Shown: positions 29,419 to 39,335 of the stretch, one piece after another | Position numbering within the stretch: position 1 is the first letter of the stretch | Layout of the letters: every line of letters begins with the position of its first letter | Source of the DNA: Nitrosomonas sp. | Lineage (GTDB): Bacteria > Pseudomonadota > Gammaproteobacteria > Burkholderiales > Nitrosomonadaceae | NCBI GenBank assembly: GCA_024281995.1 | Contig: JAMWZW010000011.1 | Span: 1 to 64,000 of the forward strand | Length of the DNA: 64,000 nucleotides | Reading direction: 5' to 3' | The notes under the pieces: model-generated | Database searches by the model: none | What the model saw: the letters and a program-made list of their open reading frames with translations, nothing else | Told to the model about the DNA's origin: nothing | Position numbers and translations under genes: made by a program

Positions 29419-31377
29419 TCAACTGGCAATTTGATTGATTGTATTTTGGGTGGTGGTTTCATCAGTGTGCGTCCATTGATTCTCCCATTGGCTGAATTGT
29501 TCTGCCGGCATCGGCATACTAACCAGATAGCCTTGCGCTACATCGCATTTCAGTGTTGCCAGAAGATCCCATACAGCCTGGTTATCCACGCCTTCCGCTA
29601 CGACTTCCAGATTTAGATTATGTCCTAACTCAATGGTCGAGCGTACGATCACAGCGGAGTCATTGTTTGTCACCATAGGCATGACAAATGATTGATCGAT
29701 TTTGATTGAATCAACCGGTAATTTCTGCAGATAACTCAGACTCGAATAGCCTGTGCCAAAGTCGTCGATAAATAATCGAATGCCGAATTTCTTTAGCTTG
29801 GTTAATGTTTCCAATGCCCCGGCCGGATCTTTCATTAATGCGCTTTCGGTCAATTCGAATTGGATCAGCTCAGGACGAATTCCCCAAGTTGAAAATAAAC
29901 CTTTGATGCGATCAATAAGCTGGGGATGGTATAAATCATGTGCGGATAAATTCACAGACAAAGGCCGTTCCAATCCTGCTTCATGCCAAATATAGCTTTG
30001 GCTAAAAGCTGCGCCAAGCATCCAATGAGTCAACGGAGTGATCAAGCCAGCATGCTCAGCGAGCTTGATAAAGTCCATTGTAGCTAACATACCCAGAACA
30101 GGGTGCTGCCAACGCACTAGTGCTTCGGCTCCGCATACGCGCCGCGATGCAATATCAACTTTGGGCTGGCAATACAGCATTAGCTGATTTTGCTCAATCG
30201 CCTGGCGCAATTCACCCATCAAAGACAAGCGCCGAGTGCATTCTTGTTCCTGGCCTCCAGTATAAAGGGCAAAGCTACCTCGAGTAGAACTGGCATCCTG
30301 GGTAGCAACATTAGCGCGCCACAGCAATGTATCGGCCTCCGTGGCATGGCCCGGGTAAAGCGCAATACCGATATTGGTGCAGGGATCGACCATCAAACCA
30401 GCCACTTCCACCGGGTCATGCAAAACTCTAATCAGTTGCTGTGCGACTTGTATGGCATAGTCAGCTCCGCCTTTAGGCAAGAGCAGCGCGAAATCGCTCT
30501 CTCCCACGCGCGCCAAGACATCGTTTTCCTTAAGAGTAGGAATCATGCGCTGAGCAAGTTGCTGCAGCAATTGATCGCCCGAACGAAAACCCAGTATTTG
30601 ATTGATTTCGCGAAAACGTCCCATGTGCAAATGTAACAGAGCGAGGGCGTGATGGTTTTGCTTGGCAGTGTGAATAGCGTCTTGCACGCGCTCAAGCAAG
30701 AGTGTGCGGTTAGGTAGTTCAGTCAGGGGATCATAGTATGCCAGACGCCTAATGGTTGCTTCGGCTACTTGTTGTTTGGCACGTATACGCAGATTGGCGA
30801 TACCATACGCGAGATCGTCTGCTAATTCACTGAGTAATTTAACTTCTTTTTCTCCGAACGCATCAGGCTCAATCGCGGCAATAACCAAAGTGCCCAATAT
30901 TTCACCGTCGGCACGTAACGGAAATGCAGTTACCGCCGCGAAGCCGGATTTGACGGCATCCTGACGTAAGGGAGCGTAGTCGGGTGTGGCAAAAGTTGGA
31001 TTAGTGAGGATGTATCGGCCGATGCAGGGTTGTCCGGTGCGAATCGCGTTACAGCTCATTTCCGTATCCGCCCAAGAGTAATTCAACGCTTCAATGAATT
31101 CCTGGTCTACTCCAACACCCACCATAACATGGACGCTTTTGTCTCGGTCGTTTTCAACATAAGTAACGGCTGCTGTACGATAACCGCCTTTTTCCACGAT
31201 GACCTGGCACATATCGTGCAACAGTTCTTGCTCATCCAAAGCGTGCAATAACGTGTGATTACCGGCGCTCAAAGTTTTGTGGGCGCGGGTAACGCATTCG
31301 AATTTTGTCAGTAATTCTTCAGTGGCTGGCGCCGAATTCAGACTGCCCTTATTTGATGCATCAGCAGGTTTTTTCAT
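29419..31377 (-). CDS. GAF-GGDEF-EAL cyclic-di-GMP signalling protein
   Basis: 652 residues, start preceded by GAGGAT. A GAF sensory domain (about 35-190) is followed by a GGDEF domain (about 215-370) and an EAL domain (about 385-635). The GGDEF signature is degenerate (RVGESDFALLLP in place of GGDEF), so cyclase activity is probably lost. The EAL domain keeps CGAEALVRWQHP and FIDDFGTGYSSLSYLQKLPVD trimmed to its hallmark DDFGTG, both expected in active phosphodiesterases. Most likely a c-di-GMP phosphodiesterase whose GGDEF may act as a GTP-sensing module. No membrane segments, so cytoplasmic. Confidence 0.92.
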   Translation of the reverse strand: MKKPADASNKGSLNSAPATEELLTKFECVTRAHKTLSAGNHTLLHALDEQELLHDMCQVIVEKGGYRTAAVTYVENDRDKSVHVMVGVGVDQEFIEALNYSWADTEMSCNAIRTGQPCIGRYILTNPTFATPDYAPLRQDAVKSGFAAVTAFPLRADGEILGTLVIAAIEPDAFGEKEVKLLSELADDLAYGIANLRIRAKQQVAEATIRRLAYYDPLTELPNRTLLLERVQDAIHTAKQNHHALALLHLHMGRFREINQILGFRSGDQLLQQLAQRMIPTLKENDVLARVGESDFALLLPKGGADYAIQVAQQLIRVLHDPVEVAGLMVDPCTNIGIALYPGHATEADTLLWRANVATQDASSTRGSFALYTGGQEQECTRRLSLMGELRQAIEQNQLMLYCQPKVDIASRRVCGAEALVRWQHPVLGMLATMDFIKLAEHAGLITPLTHWMLGAAFSQSYIWHEAGLERPLSVNLSAHDLYHPQLIDRIKGLFSTWGIRPELIQFELTESALMKDPAGALETLTKLKKFGIRLFIDDFGTGYSSLSYLQKLPVDSIKIDQSFVMPMVTNNDSAVIVRSTIELGHNLNLEVVAEGVDNQAVWDLLATLKCDVAQGYLVSMPMPAEQFSQWENQWTHTDETTTQNTINQIAS

Positions 31378-31628
31378 AGATCCTCACTTCAAAATTGCAC
31401 CGGCTCCATTATAATCAATAGATTGTTTCATTTCCCGCGAGTTCTAATTTTGATGCATTGCACAGAAGAAACAAGCCTTTTTGTCGCAACAAACTATAGG
31501 TAAAGCAATAGGCATAGTCAACGCTTTACTTAAAAAACTTTAAAAATTATGAACTTTGATAGTTGCCTGAGATGGCGTAATTTAGAAATAATAATTTTGT
31601 TGCCTACTGATGATAAGATGATCTTTCG

Positions 31629-32864
31629 ATGAACTGGAGTGAAATAAAAAACTGGGGAAGCTATTGGGAACAGCTCCGTAAGGCATTGCTGGAACCAGCG
31701 ATAGATAAGTCGTTATTGGAAGTTTCGTTGCGTGAAGCGCGCACAAAGCTACCGGTGCCGGTGTTATGGTTGTTGGGTAAAACACAAGCGGGCAAAACAT
31801 CGATTATTAAGGCGTTGACGGGGAGTCCAGCCGCCGAAATTGGCAATGGCTTCCAGCCGTGCACGCGCAATTCCCGGTTCTATGATTTTCCAGCGGAGAC
31901 TCCGATCATCAGGTTCCTCGATACGCGCGGCCTTGGTGAGGTTTCCTATGACCCGAGCGAAGATATTCGCTATTGCGAATCGCAAGCGCATTTGTTGATT
32001 GCAGTCATGAAAGTCGCTGATATCAATCAGACCGGTATATTTGAAGTTTTGCATGCGATCCGCGAGCGTCATCCCGAGTGGCCCCTACTCATCGTGCAAA
32101 CCGGATTGCATGAACTCTACCCGGTAGGTTTCAAGCACATACAGCCTTGGCCTTATGGTACGGATCCGCTGCCAGATAGTGTTCCGTCGGATTTGCGCCG
32201 CGCCTTGCACGCACAGCAAAGCAGATTAGGTAATTTACCGGGTTTTGCGTCCATTCGCTGGGTGGCGGTTGATTTAACGCTTCCTGAAGATGGATTGATA
32301 CCGGCGGATTACGGTTTGGAGGCATTATGGCAAGCTATTGAATTACTGTCATCACTAGGCTTGCAACATCAATTGAACGCTGGCAAAGAAGTGCATGATT
32401 TATATGCTCGCGCAGCGCATCAGCATATCGTTGGTTACACCTTTGCAGCCGCAGGACTGGGAGCTTTGCCTGTAGTGGATTTGGTCAGCGTTTCAGCCGT
32501 CCAGGCAAAAATGCTGCATAGTCTTGCGAAACTATATGGTCAGTCTTGGGATAAAAATACGATCACTGAATTTTTAGGATTGATGGGTATGGGCATTGCG
32601 ACTAATTATTTGACACGGTTGTTGAGCCGTGCGCTCATCAAAATCATTCCATTTTGGGGACAGACTGTTGGTGCTGTCTGGGGGGCCAGTTCCAGCGGTG
32701 CTGCGACGTATGCGCTTGGCAAAGCTGCAATTTATTTTTTTATGCAACGCAAAAACGGTTTAAATGTTGATTCTGAAACTTTACAGCGAATTTATGCAAC
32801 TGAATTGGAGCGCGGTGCTTCAATTCTCAAAGAACGTTTACGCGGCGCGGGCGAAACGAAATGA
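31629..32864 (+). CDS. Dynamin/YcjX-like P-loop GTPase with DUF697-like membrane domain
   Basis: 411 residues. Walker A reads GKTQAGKTS (residues 50-58) and the G3 motif DTRGLGE lies near residue 98. The C-terminal half (about 260-390) is Ala/Gly-rich and hydrophobic with features of the DUF697 family (VGYTFAAAGLGALPVVDLVSV, then AKLYG). Such GTPases associate with the inner membrane. A canonical NKxD (G4) is not obvious. The stop overlaps the next gene's start (ATGA), so the two are translationally coupled. Specific role unknown. Confidence 0.82.
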   Translation: MNWSEIKNWGSYWEQLRKALLEPAIDKSLLEVSLREARTKLPVPVLWLLGKTQAGKTSIIKALTGSPAAEIGNGFQPCTRNSRFYDFPAETPIIRFLDTRGLGEVSYDPSEDIRYCESQAHLLIAVMKVADINQTGIFEVLHAIRERHPEWPLLIVQTGLHELYPVGFKHIQPWPYGTDPLPDSVPSDLRRALHAQQSRLGNLPGFASIRWVAVDLTLPEDGLIPADYGLEALWQAIELLSSLGLQHQLNAGKEVHDLYARAAHQHIVGYTFAAAGLGALPVVDLVSVSAVQAKMLHSLAKLYGQSWDKNTITEFLGLMGMGIATNYLTRLLSRALIKIIPFWGQTVGAVWGASSSGAATYALGKAAIYFFMQRKNGLNVDSETLQRIYATELERGASILKERLRGAGETK

Positions 32865-34414
32865 AATATCGATCTATCGTTGATCCTTGGCGATTATTGG
32901 CTTTTGTGTTACTGATTTTGCCGGTATTGGCGCTACTGGGATTTGGCGCGGTCTGGTTGTGGCAAAGCGGAAACTTGCAATATTGGCTAATTACGATGGC
33001 GTTGTGCGGAATTCTGAGTTATGGCTTGCAACATTGGTTAGTGCGGCGCGAACGTCAACTATTACGCGAATCGGTTACTGAACCGAATCCGGCTTGGCCT
33101 CCGAGTGCGGATGCTGTGTGGCAGCGGGTTGAAGCGCTGGCGCAAGGTTGTCAGCCTGAAGATTGGCCATTGGAAGAGGGCGAGTGGGTGTTGAAATTGG
33201 CGCAGCAAACGATGGAAGCCGTTGCCAACAATTATTTTCCGGATGCTGAAAAACCACTCCTTGAACTCACCGTGCCGCATACCTTGCTGATTATCGAACG
33301 TGCCAGCCGTGATTTACGCCGCGATATCGCGGAAAAAATTCCTTTCAGTCATCGCTTGACGATTGGTGATTTGTTTCGTATTCAGCGCTGGAAAACCAAG
33401 GCGGAACAATTGGTTAATGTTTATCGTGCAGGCAATATCATTATCAATCCCGTTAATGCATTGTTGGGTGAAGCCTGGCGGCACTTGCGCGAACGCAGCT
33501 TCGGTTTGGCGAGAGACGAATTGCATCGCTGGTTTTTACGTACCTATGTGCGCAAGGTGGGTTATTATGCCATCGATCTTTATAGTGGCCGGTTGTCGTT
33601 AGGTGATGAAGAACCCAGCACGTCAACGCCCGTTTCGGAAGATGATTTGACGCACGCAACAAAAACAACGACAGCAAGCAACCGTGCTGAGCCTCTGCGC
33701 ATTTTGGTTTTAGGGCGCTCCAATGCGGGCAAATCAAGCTTGATTAATGCTTTGTTCGGTGAACTCAAAGCGGTCACGGATATACTGCCTGATACCGATC
33801 CGACGATAAAGCCATTCGTGTTGTCGCGTGAAGGACTGGTCCAAGCGTTGATTTTCGACAGTCCGGGATACGATAGTCCTTCCTTTAGCAAGGAACAGAT
33901 GTTAGCAGCCGCTGGCGATGCGGATTTAATTGTGTGGGTAACGCCAGCCAATCGCCCTGATCGGCAGGTTGAGCGCGATTGGCTGGATGCATTGCGTGTT
34001 TTTCAGGTTGCGCTGACTGAACGGCATGCCCCGCCGCTATTGGTGGCTGTTAGTTTTATCGATCGTTTGCGCCCACTGAATGAATGGCAGCCACCTTATG
34101 ATTTGACGGATTCATCCAATGTAAAAGCGCTCAATATTAACCAAGCAATACATGCGATTGCTACCGATCTGGCAGTTGCGGTCGAGCACGTCATTCCGGT
34201 TTGTTTAGCCGAAGGGAAAGTTTATAACGTCGATGATGTGCTGTGGTCCGCGATATTGAATCATCAAAATGAAGCCATGCGGGTGCGCTTGATGCGTTGT
34301 TTGGATGCAAGAAAAAATGCTGAGAATTGGACTATGTTACGCCACCAAATGGTAAGCACCGGCCGTTTTCTGCTCGATTTGCCGCAATTGTTGTCAAAAC
34401 GCACTGAAAAGTGA
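32861..34414 (+). CDS. Membrane-anchored GTPase, second of a coupled pair
   Basis: 517 residues. Two N-terminal transmembrane helices (about 12-34 and 41-58) anchor it, and the GTPase domain starts near residue 283 with Walker A GRSNAGKSS, followed by G3 DSPGYDS (about 330). A probable switch region carries DPTIKPF. The middle region (about 80-270) is helical and charged and is not recognised. It overlaps both neighbours by 4 and 1-4 bp. With the upstream GTPase it may form a heteromeric pair, as dynamin-like bacterial GTPases often occur in tandem; that pairing is inferred. Confidence 0.8.
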   Translation: MKYRSIVDPWRLLAFVLLILPVLALLGFGAVWLWQSGNLQYWLITMALCGILSYGLQHWLVRRERQLLRESVTEPNPAWPPSADAVWQRVEALAQGCQPEDWPLEEGEWVLKLAQQTMEAVANNYFPDAEKPLLELTVPHTLLIIERASRDLRRDIAEKIPFSHRLTIGDLFRIQRWKTKAEQLVNVYRAGNIIINPVNALLGEAWRHLRERSFGLARDELHRWFLRTYVRKVGYYAIDLYSGRLSLGDEEPSTSTPVSEDDLTHATKTTTASNRAEPLRILVLGRSNAGKSSLINALFGELKAVTDILPDTDPTIKPFVLSREGLVQALIFDSPGYDSPSFSKEQMLAAAGDADLIVWVTPANRPDRQVERDWLDALRVFQVALTERHAPPLLVAVSFIDRLRPLNEWQPPYDLTDSSNVKALNINQAIHAIATDLAVAVEHVIPVCLAEGKVYNVDDVLWSAILNHQNEAMRVRLMRCLDARKNAENWTMLRHQMVSTGRFLLDLPQLLSKRTEK

Positions 34415-35187
34415 TGTATCAATTGAATTTATTAGCAAAATTTAAGCGGCCCATGAAATACCTTTCAGTGTTGGTTTTATTTTTGCTACTACTGTATCTG
34501 CTTATTCCTGCAAATTTTTCAAATCAAGCTCAAGCGCAATACTGGTGGAATGCAAGCCGCGAGCCGGCCGGGTTGGCACCTGATCCTGTCACTACGACGG
34601 AGGCGGTAATTCAAGTATATGGCGCACGCGCCTATAGCTGGCGCGGTTATTTTGGGATTCATACCTGGATCGCAGTAAAGCCGACGGGAGCGCAGGCCTA
34701 TACGATCTATGAAGTGATAGGCTGGTTACAACGCAGAAAGGCGCCAGTTTTAGTGATTTATGAAAATGCGCCGGATCGGCGCTGGTACGGAAATGTTCCG
34801 GAAATACTCATGGAAAAGCGCGGTGAAGGAGTCGATATGCTGATTAAAAAAATCGATCAGGCAGCGCGTAGCTATCCTTACGCAAAGGATTATACGATCT
34901 GGCCAGGACCGAATTCGAATACTTTTACCGCCTGGGTTTCCCGCAACGTGCCGGAATTGCGATTGGATTTGCCGCCCACGGCGATTGGTAAAGACTATCT
35001 CGGCTATCGTCTGGTTTCACAAGCGCCCAGCGGCAGTGGTTTGCAGATTTCCGTGTTTGGTTTGATGGGTATCCTGTTCAGTGAAGTGGAAGGGGTTGAA
35101 TTTAATTTTTTAGGATTGTCTTTTGGTGTTGATTGGGATCCGCCGGCGATAAAATTGCCTGTGGTAGGGCGTAAAGATTTGAATTAG
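34414..35187 (+). CDS. DUF3750 family membrane-associated protein
   Basis: 257 residues starting at ATG 34414 (a GTG one codon earlier is also possible). One hydrophobic segment lies near residues 15-33, and the remaining domain matches DUF3750: VQVYGARAYSWRGYFGIHTWIAVKP-type region near 65-95 and YPYAKDYTIWPGPNSNTF near 150-170, with conserved His, Trp and Asn. No reaction is established for this family. It is the last gene of the three-gene overlapping operon with the two GTPases, so a shared membrane process is likely. Confidence 0.8.
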   Translation: MYQLNLLAKFKRPMKYLSVLVLFLLLLYLLIPANFSNQAQAQYWWNASREPAGLAPDPVTTTEAVIQVYGARAYSWRGYFGIHTWIAVKPTGAQAYTIYEVIGWLQRRKAPVLVIYENAPDRRWYGNVPEILMEKRGEGVDMLIKKIDQAARSYPYAKDYTIWPGPNSNTFTAWVSRNVPELRLDLPPTAIGKDYLGYRLVSQAPSGSGLQISVFGLMGILFSEVEGVEFNFLGLSFGVDWDPPAIKLPVVGRKDLN

Positions 35188-35237
35188 TTTCAGTCGAGCA
35201 TTAAGGAATAACTGCAATCTTCGAATCGGCAACTTAA

Positions 35238-35266
35238 GATAATTAATTGATAATTATTCTTATTCG
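35238..35266. promoter_or_regulatory. Fur box upstream of the iron ABC operon
   Basis: TTGATAATTATTCTTATTC within an A/T-rich hexamer array (GATAAT, TTGATAAT, TATTC) closely fits the Fur consensus of repeated NATA/TNAT hexamers. It lies about 35-60 bp upstream of the start of the periplasmic binding protein gene. Confidence 0.7.
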
Positions 35267-35299
35267 TAATATAGTAAAGATCGCTATTACATTAAGTTT

Positions 35300-36340
35300 A
35301 TGAACATTTTCAGTGGAAATTCCTTCATGTTGAGTTTTAATTTAAGCCGTCTTTTTATCGTCATCTTTTTTTCCTTTTCGTTATTCGTTACACATTCTGT
35401 GCATGCCGAAGAAGTTGTGGTTTATTCCGCGCGTATCGAACAATTGATCAAACCAATGTTCGATGCGTTTACCAAAGAAACCGGTATCAAAGTCAAATAC
35501 ACCACGGATAATGAAGGTGCATTACTTGCCCGGCTCGAGGCGGAAGGAAAGAATACACCGGCGGATATGCTGATTACTGCAGACGCGGGAAATTTGTGGG
35601 CGGCTGCACAAGCAGGCTTATTAAAACCGGTGCAATCCGAAGTACTTGAACGCAATATTCCAGCTCACTTGCGCGATCCCCAAAACGAGTGGTTCGGTTT
35701 ATCGATACGTGCACGCACGCTGATTTATAACACTAAGAAAGTAAAGCCTGTCGAGCTTTCAACCTATGAAAACCTGGCTGATCCAAAATGGCGTAATCGC
35801 TTATGTTTGCGTACATCAAAAAAAGTTTATAACCAATCTTTAGTGGCAATGATGATTGCCCAATACGGCGAAGCCGAGACAGAAAAAATCGTTAAAGGGT
35901 GGGTTGCCAATCTGGCAACTGATCCGTTGTCAGATGATACCCGTGCGTTGGAATTTGTTGCTGCTGGCAAGTGTGATGTGACTTTGGTTAATACTTATTA
36001 CTTTGGGCGATTGATGAAGAAAGATCCTAATTTACCTTTGGCAATTTTCTGGCCTAATCAAAATAATGGCGGTGTGCATGTCAATATTTCTGGCGCCGGT
36101 ATCACGCGTCATAGCCGTCATGAACAAGCCGCCATCAAATTGCTGGAATTTTTGTCGTCTGACAAGGCGCAAAATCTTTTTGCCGATGTAAACATGGAAT
36201 ATCCTGTTAATCCTAATATCAGACCCGATACATTCGTTGCAGCCTGGGGTGATTTTAAGCAAAGTGCGATGAATTTGGCTAAAGCTGGCGAATTACAAAC
36301 GACGGCTGTGAAATTGATGGATCGTGTGGGTTATCGTTAA
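35300..36340 (+). CDS. fbpA: Ferric iron ABC transporter, periplasmic binding protein (FbpA/FutA type)
   Basis: 346 residues with a Sec signal peptide ending THSVHA before EEVVVYSAR. The mature protein matches the Fe(III)-binding class of cluster-D binding proteins: TGIKVKYTTDNEGALLARLEAEG, PADMLITADAGNLW, and the iron-ligand segment VNTYYFGRL with paired Tyr. It captures ferric iron in the periplasm for the downstream permease. A Fur box precedes it, and permease and ATPase genes follow, so iron-regulated uptake is well supported. Confidence 0.93.
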   Translation: MNIFSGNSFMLSFNLSRLFIVIFFSFSLFVTHSVHAEEVVVYSARIEQLIKPMFDAFTKETGIKVKYTTDNEGALLARLEAEGKNTPADMLITADAGNLWAAAQAGLLKPVQSEVLERNIPAHLRDPQNEWFGLSIRARTLIYNTKKVKPVELSTYENLADPKWRNRLCLRTSKKVYNQSLVAMMIAQYGEAETEKIVKGWVANLATDPLSDDTRALEFVAAGKCDVTLVNTYYFGRLMKKDPNLPLAIFWPNQNNGGVHVNISGAGITRHSRHEQAAIKLLEFLSSDKAQNLFADVNMEYPVNPNIRPDTFVAAWGDFKQSAMNLAKAGELQTTAVKLMDRVGYR

Positions 36341-36431
36341 ATACTGAATGTAGATAAAACGTAATGCCATAAAAATGCATTAACAATTAAAGAAAGCGTT
36401 TTTCTGCACTATTTTTTCTGCTCTTTGTGTA

Positions 36432-38033
36432 ATGATCATTTGGCGTTTGGTTCCTCTGATTGCTGCTGCATTGGTATTGCTACCGGTTGGCGTTATTGTT
36501 TCATCACTATTTTCACCTGCAAATGATGTTTGGCAGCATTTAGTGCAAACTACTTTGTCTTCGTTGCTTGTCAATACTTTCTGGCTTGTACTGGGAGTTA
36601 TGGCAGGTACTGCATTATTGGGGATTAGTCTGGCCTGGGTTACTACGATTTATGAGTTTCCCGGAAGACGATTTTTCTCCTGGGCGTTGTTATTGCCGAT
36701 GGCGGTACCTGCATATGTCACTGCATTCGTTGCTTTAGGTTTATTTGATTTTACCGGTCCCATACAAACTACATTACGCGCATGGTTGAGTTCGGACTTA
36801 TCCTGGTTCCCCGATATCCGCGGCAGGGCAGGCATCATCATTGTCATGACGCTGGCTTTTTATCCTTATGTCTATTTATTGGCACGCAATGCTTTTTTAA
36901 GCCAAGGAAAGCGTTCGCTGGAAGTGGCGCAATCGCTGGGTTTTAATCGTAGGCAAGGTTTTTTTAAGGTGGTTTTACCTATGGCGCGCCCGTGGATTGC
37001 TGGCGGTATCATGCTGGTGCTTATGGAAACATTGGCGGATTTTGGCACGGTGGCAGTGTTTAATTACAATACCTTTACGACAGCCATTTATAAGGCATGG
37101 TTTAGCATGTTTTCCTTGCCTGCGGCTTCCCAACTAGCTTCTCTGCTGATTATAATTGTTTTTGCAGTAATTGTTGTGGAACAGCAATTCAGATCGCGTA
37201 TGCGTTATGCCGAGCATAAAAGAACTGAACGACTGCAGCGCATTCAATTGTCAGGGTGGAAAAAATGGTTAGTCACCAGTTTTGTGTTGAGTGTATTGTT
37301 CTGGGCTTTTTTGCTGCCGGTTACGCAATTATGCTGGTGGGGTATCCAGTCATTTACACAAGATTTTGATGTGATACGTTACCTGGAATTTCTTTGGCAT
37401 TCATTAATGCTATCCGGCTTGGCGGCTTTGCTGATTTGTCTGGTTGTTGTCGCTGTGGTGTATGCGGCTCGGCGTAATCCAAATTCTGTCACACGTTTTG
37501 CTGTACGTACCGCAACGATTGGTTATGCATTGCCTGGTACGGTTCTGGCGATTGGCGTATATGTGCCGTTTGCCTGGCTGGATGGGCAAATGAGTGAATG
37601 GGCTTGGAATTGGCTTCAGATTGAAACCGGGCAATTGATTCAAGGTACATTGTTTACCATGTTGATAGCGTATTTAATACGGTTTATGGCAGTCAGCCAT
37701 TATCCCATTGATAGTGCGATGCACCGTATCACCTCGAACATCGACGAGGCGGCGATGAGCTTGGGAATACATGGCTGGGAAATGATTCGAAAAATACATG
37801 TGCCAATATTGCGACCGGGTATTTTCACGGCAGCTACCTTGGTATTTGTCGATGTCATGAAGGAAATGCCGATTACGCTGATGACACGTCCATTCGGCTG
37901 GGACACCCTAGCGGTGCGGATTTTTGAAATGACTTCAGAAGGACAATGGGAGCAAGCGGCTGTACCTGCTGTGACACTCGTGCTGGCCGGGTTAATACCC
38001 ATTTTCTTGTTTATGCGCCAAACTGAAAAATAG
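36432..38033 (+). CDS. fbpB: Ferric iron ABC transporter permease (FbpB type, fused two-domain)
   Basis: 533 residues, about twelve transmembrane helices in two tandem permease modules. Each carries an EAA loop: EVAQSLGFNRRQGFFKVVLP near residue 163 and EAAMSLGIHGWEMIRKIHVP near 440. This double-length permease is typical of the Fbp/Sfu ferric iron importers. It lies 92 bp after the binding protein and directly before the ATPase gene. Confidence 0.92.
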   Translation: MIIWRLVPLIAAALVLLPVGVIVSSLFSPANDVWQHLVQTTLSSLLVNTFWLVLGVMAGTALLGISLAWVTTIYEFPGRRFFSWALLLPMAVPAYVTAFVALGLFDFTGPIQTTLRAWLSSDLSWFPDIRGRAGIIIVMTLAFYPYVYLLARNAFLSQGKRSLEVAQSLGFNRRQGFFKVVLPMARPWIAGGIMLVLMETLADFGTVAVFNYNTFTTAIYKAWFSMFSLPAASQLASLLIIIVFAVIVVEQQFRSRMRYAEHKRTERLQRIQLSGWKKWLVTSFVLSVLFWAFLLPVTQLCWWGIQSFTQDFDVIRYLEFLWHSLMLSGLAALLICLVVVAVVYAARRNPNSVTRFAVRTATIGYALPGTVLAIGVYVPFAWLDGQMSEWAWNWLQIETGQLIQGTLFTMLIAYLIRFMAVSHYPIDSAMHRITSNIDEAAMSLGIHGWEMIRKIHVPILRPGIFTAATLVFVDVMKEMPITLMTRPFGWDTLAVRIFEMTSEGQWEQAAVPAVTLVLAGLIPIFLFMRQTEK

Positions 38034-38037
38034 ATTG

Positions 38038-39111
38038 ATGGATCAAATATTGCTACAGTTAAAGAATGTCAGACAAGCTTATGGCGAGCAAGTCGTGATT
38101 CACGATATATCCTTGATTTTACGAAAGGGTCAGATTGGTTGTTTACTGGGTCCGAGTGGTTGCGGTAAGACTACTGCGTTACGGTGCATTGCTGGTTTTG
38201 AACGAATCTCAGCAGGTAAAATATTGCTCAATGGCGCTTGTGTGAGCAATGCAAATTTTTGTATGCCGCCGGAACAAAGGCGTATCGGTATGGTTTTTCA
38301 GGATTACGCTTTGTTTCCCCACCTCAATGTGGCTGACAATATTGGTTTTGGTTTGCATCGATTAACCAAAGCAGAGCGCGAGTGGCGAGTTGATGAATTG
38401 CTACGGATTGTGCATTTAACCGGCTTATCTAAGCAATACCCGCATCAATTATCAGGTGGACAGCAACAACGCGTAGCACTTGCACGCGCATTGGCGCCAA
38501 GGCCCGCATTGATGCTGTTGGATGAACCTTTCTCTAATTTGGATGTAAGTTTACGTCAGCAGTTAAGCATGGAAGTGCGCAATATTCTCAAGGATCAGGG
38601 AATTACTGCTATTTTGGTAACGCACGACCAAGCTGAAGCGTTTGCTATTGCAGATGAGATTGGTGTTATGTTTCAGGGTGAAATTCAACAATGGGATACT
38701 GCTTTTAATCTCTATCATCGTCCTATCAATCGTTTTGTTGCAGATTTTATTGGTCAAGGTGTATTTTTACCGGGTAAGATTATTGATGATCAGCATGTTG
38801 AGATCGAGTTAGGGATACTAAAAAATGTAGTCTCGCAGCAATGGGAATCAGGTTATGATAAAAATGCTAAGGACTGTGTGGTTGATGTATTATTACGACC
38901 AGATGATATCGTCTATGATGACAGTAGCTTGATGCGAGCAACAGTGGTTTATAAAGCATTCCTTGGCGCAGAAATTTTATATACACTATGCCTTAATAGT
39001 GGTGCTAAAGTGTTATCATTGATTCCTAGTCATCATAATCACATGATTGGTCAAGAAATCGGTATCCGTTTAGAAATTGATCATATCGTAGCCTTTAAAC
39101 AAGCGCTATAA
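38038..39111 (+). CDS. fbpC: Ferric iron ABC transporter ATP-binding protein (FbpC type)
   Basis: 357 residues starting at the ATG at 38038 (TTG three bases earlier is possible). Walker A GPSGCGKTT, Q-loop VFQDYALFPHL, signature LSGGQQQRVALARAL, Walker B LMLLDEPFSNLD and H-loop LVTHDQAEA are all intact. The C-terminal ~110 residues form the TOBE-like regulatory domain usual in this subfamily. It couples ATP hydrolysis to import through the preceding permease. The gene starts 4 bp after the permease stop. Confidence 0.93.
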   Translation: MDQILLQLKNVRQAYGEQVVIHDISLILRKGQIGCLLGPSGCGKTTALRCIAGFERISAGKILLNGACVSNANFCMPPEQRRIGMVFQDYALFPHLNVADNIGFGLHRLTKAEREWRVDELLRIVHLTGLSKQYPHQLSGGQQQRVALARALAPRPALMLLDEPFSNLDVSLRQQLSMEVRNILKDQGITAILVTHDQAEAFAIADEIGVMFQGEIQQWDTAFNLYHRPINRFVADFIGQGVFLPGKIIDDQHVEIELGILKNVVSQQWESGYDKNAKDCVVDVLLRPDDIVYDDSSLMRATVVYKAFLGAEILYTLCLNSGAKVLSLIPSHHNHMIGQEIGIRLEIDHIVAFKQAL

Positions 39112-39335
39112 TTGTGCGAAGAGTGATTAAAACAAAAAATAAATGAAATTTTTATAGATTTTTCGATTACTTTTAAAAATGACACTTCCCTTTTAACCCT
39201 TTTTTCTATAGCATAACGAGCCGTTAGTATTTATACCTTTCTATAACTTCCAATGCCCCCCGTTGTTAATTAGTATTTCAGAAATAATGTTGGGGTTTAT
39301 TACGCTTAAACCTGAATTATTTAAATGAGGATCCT

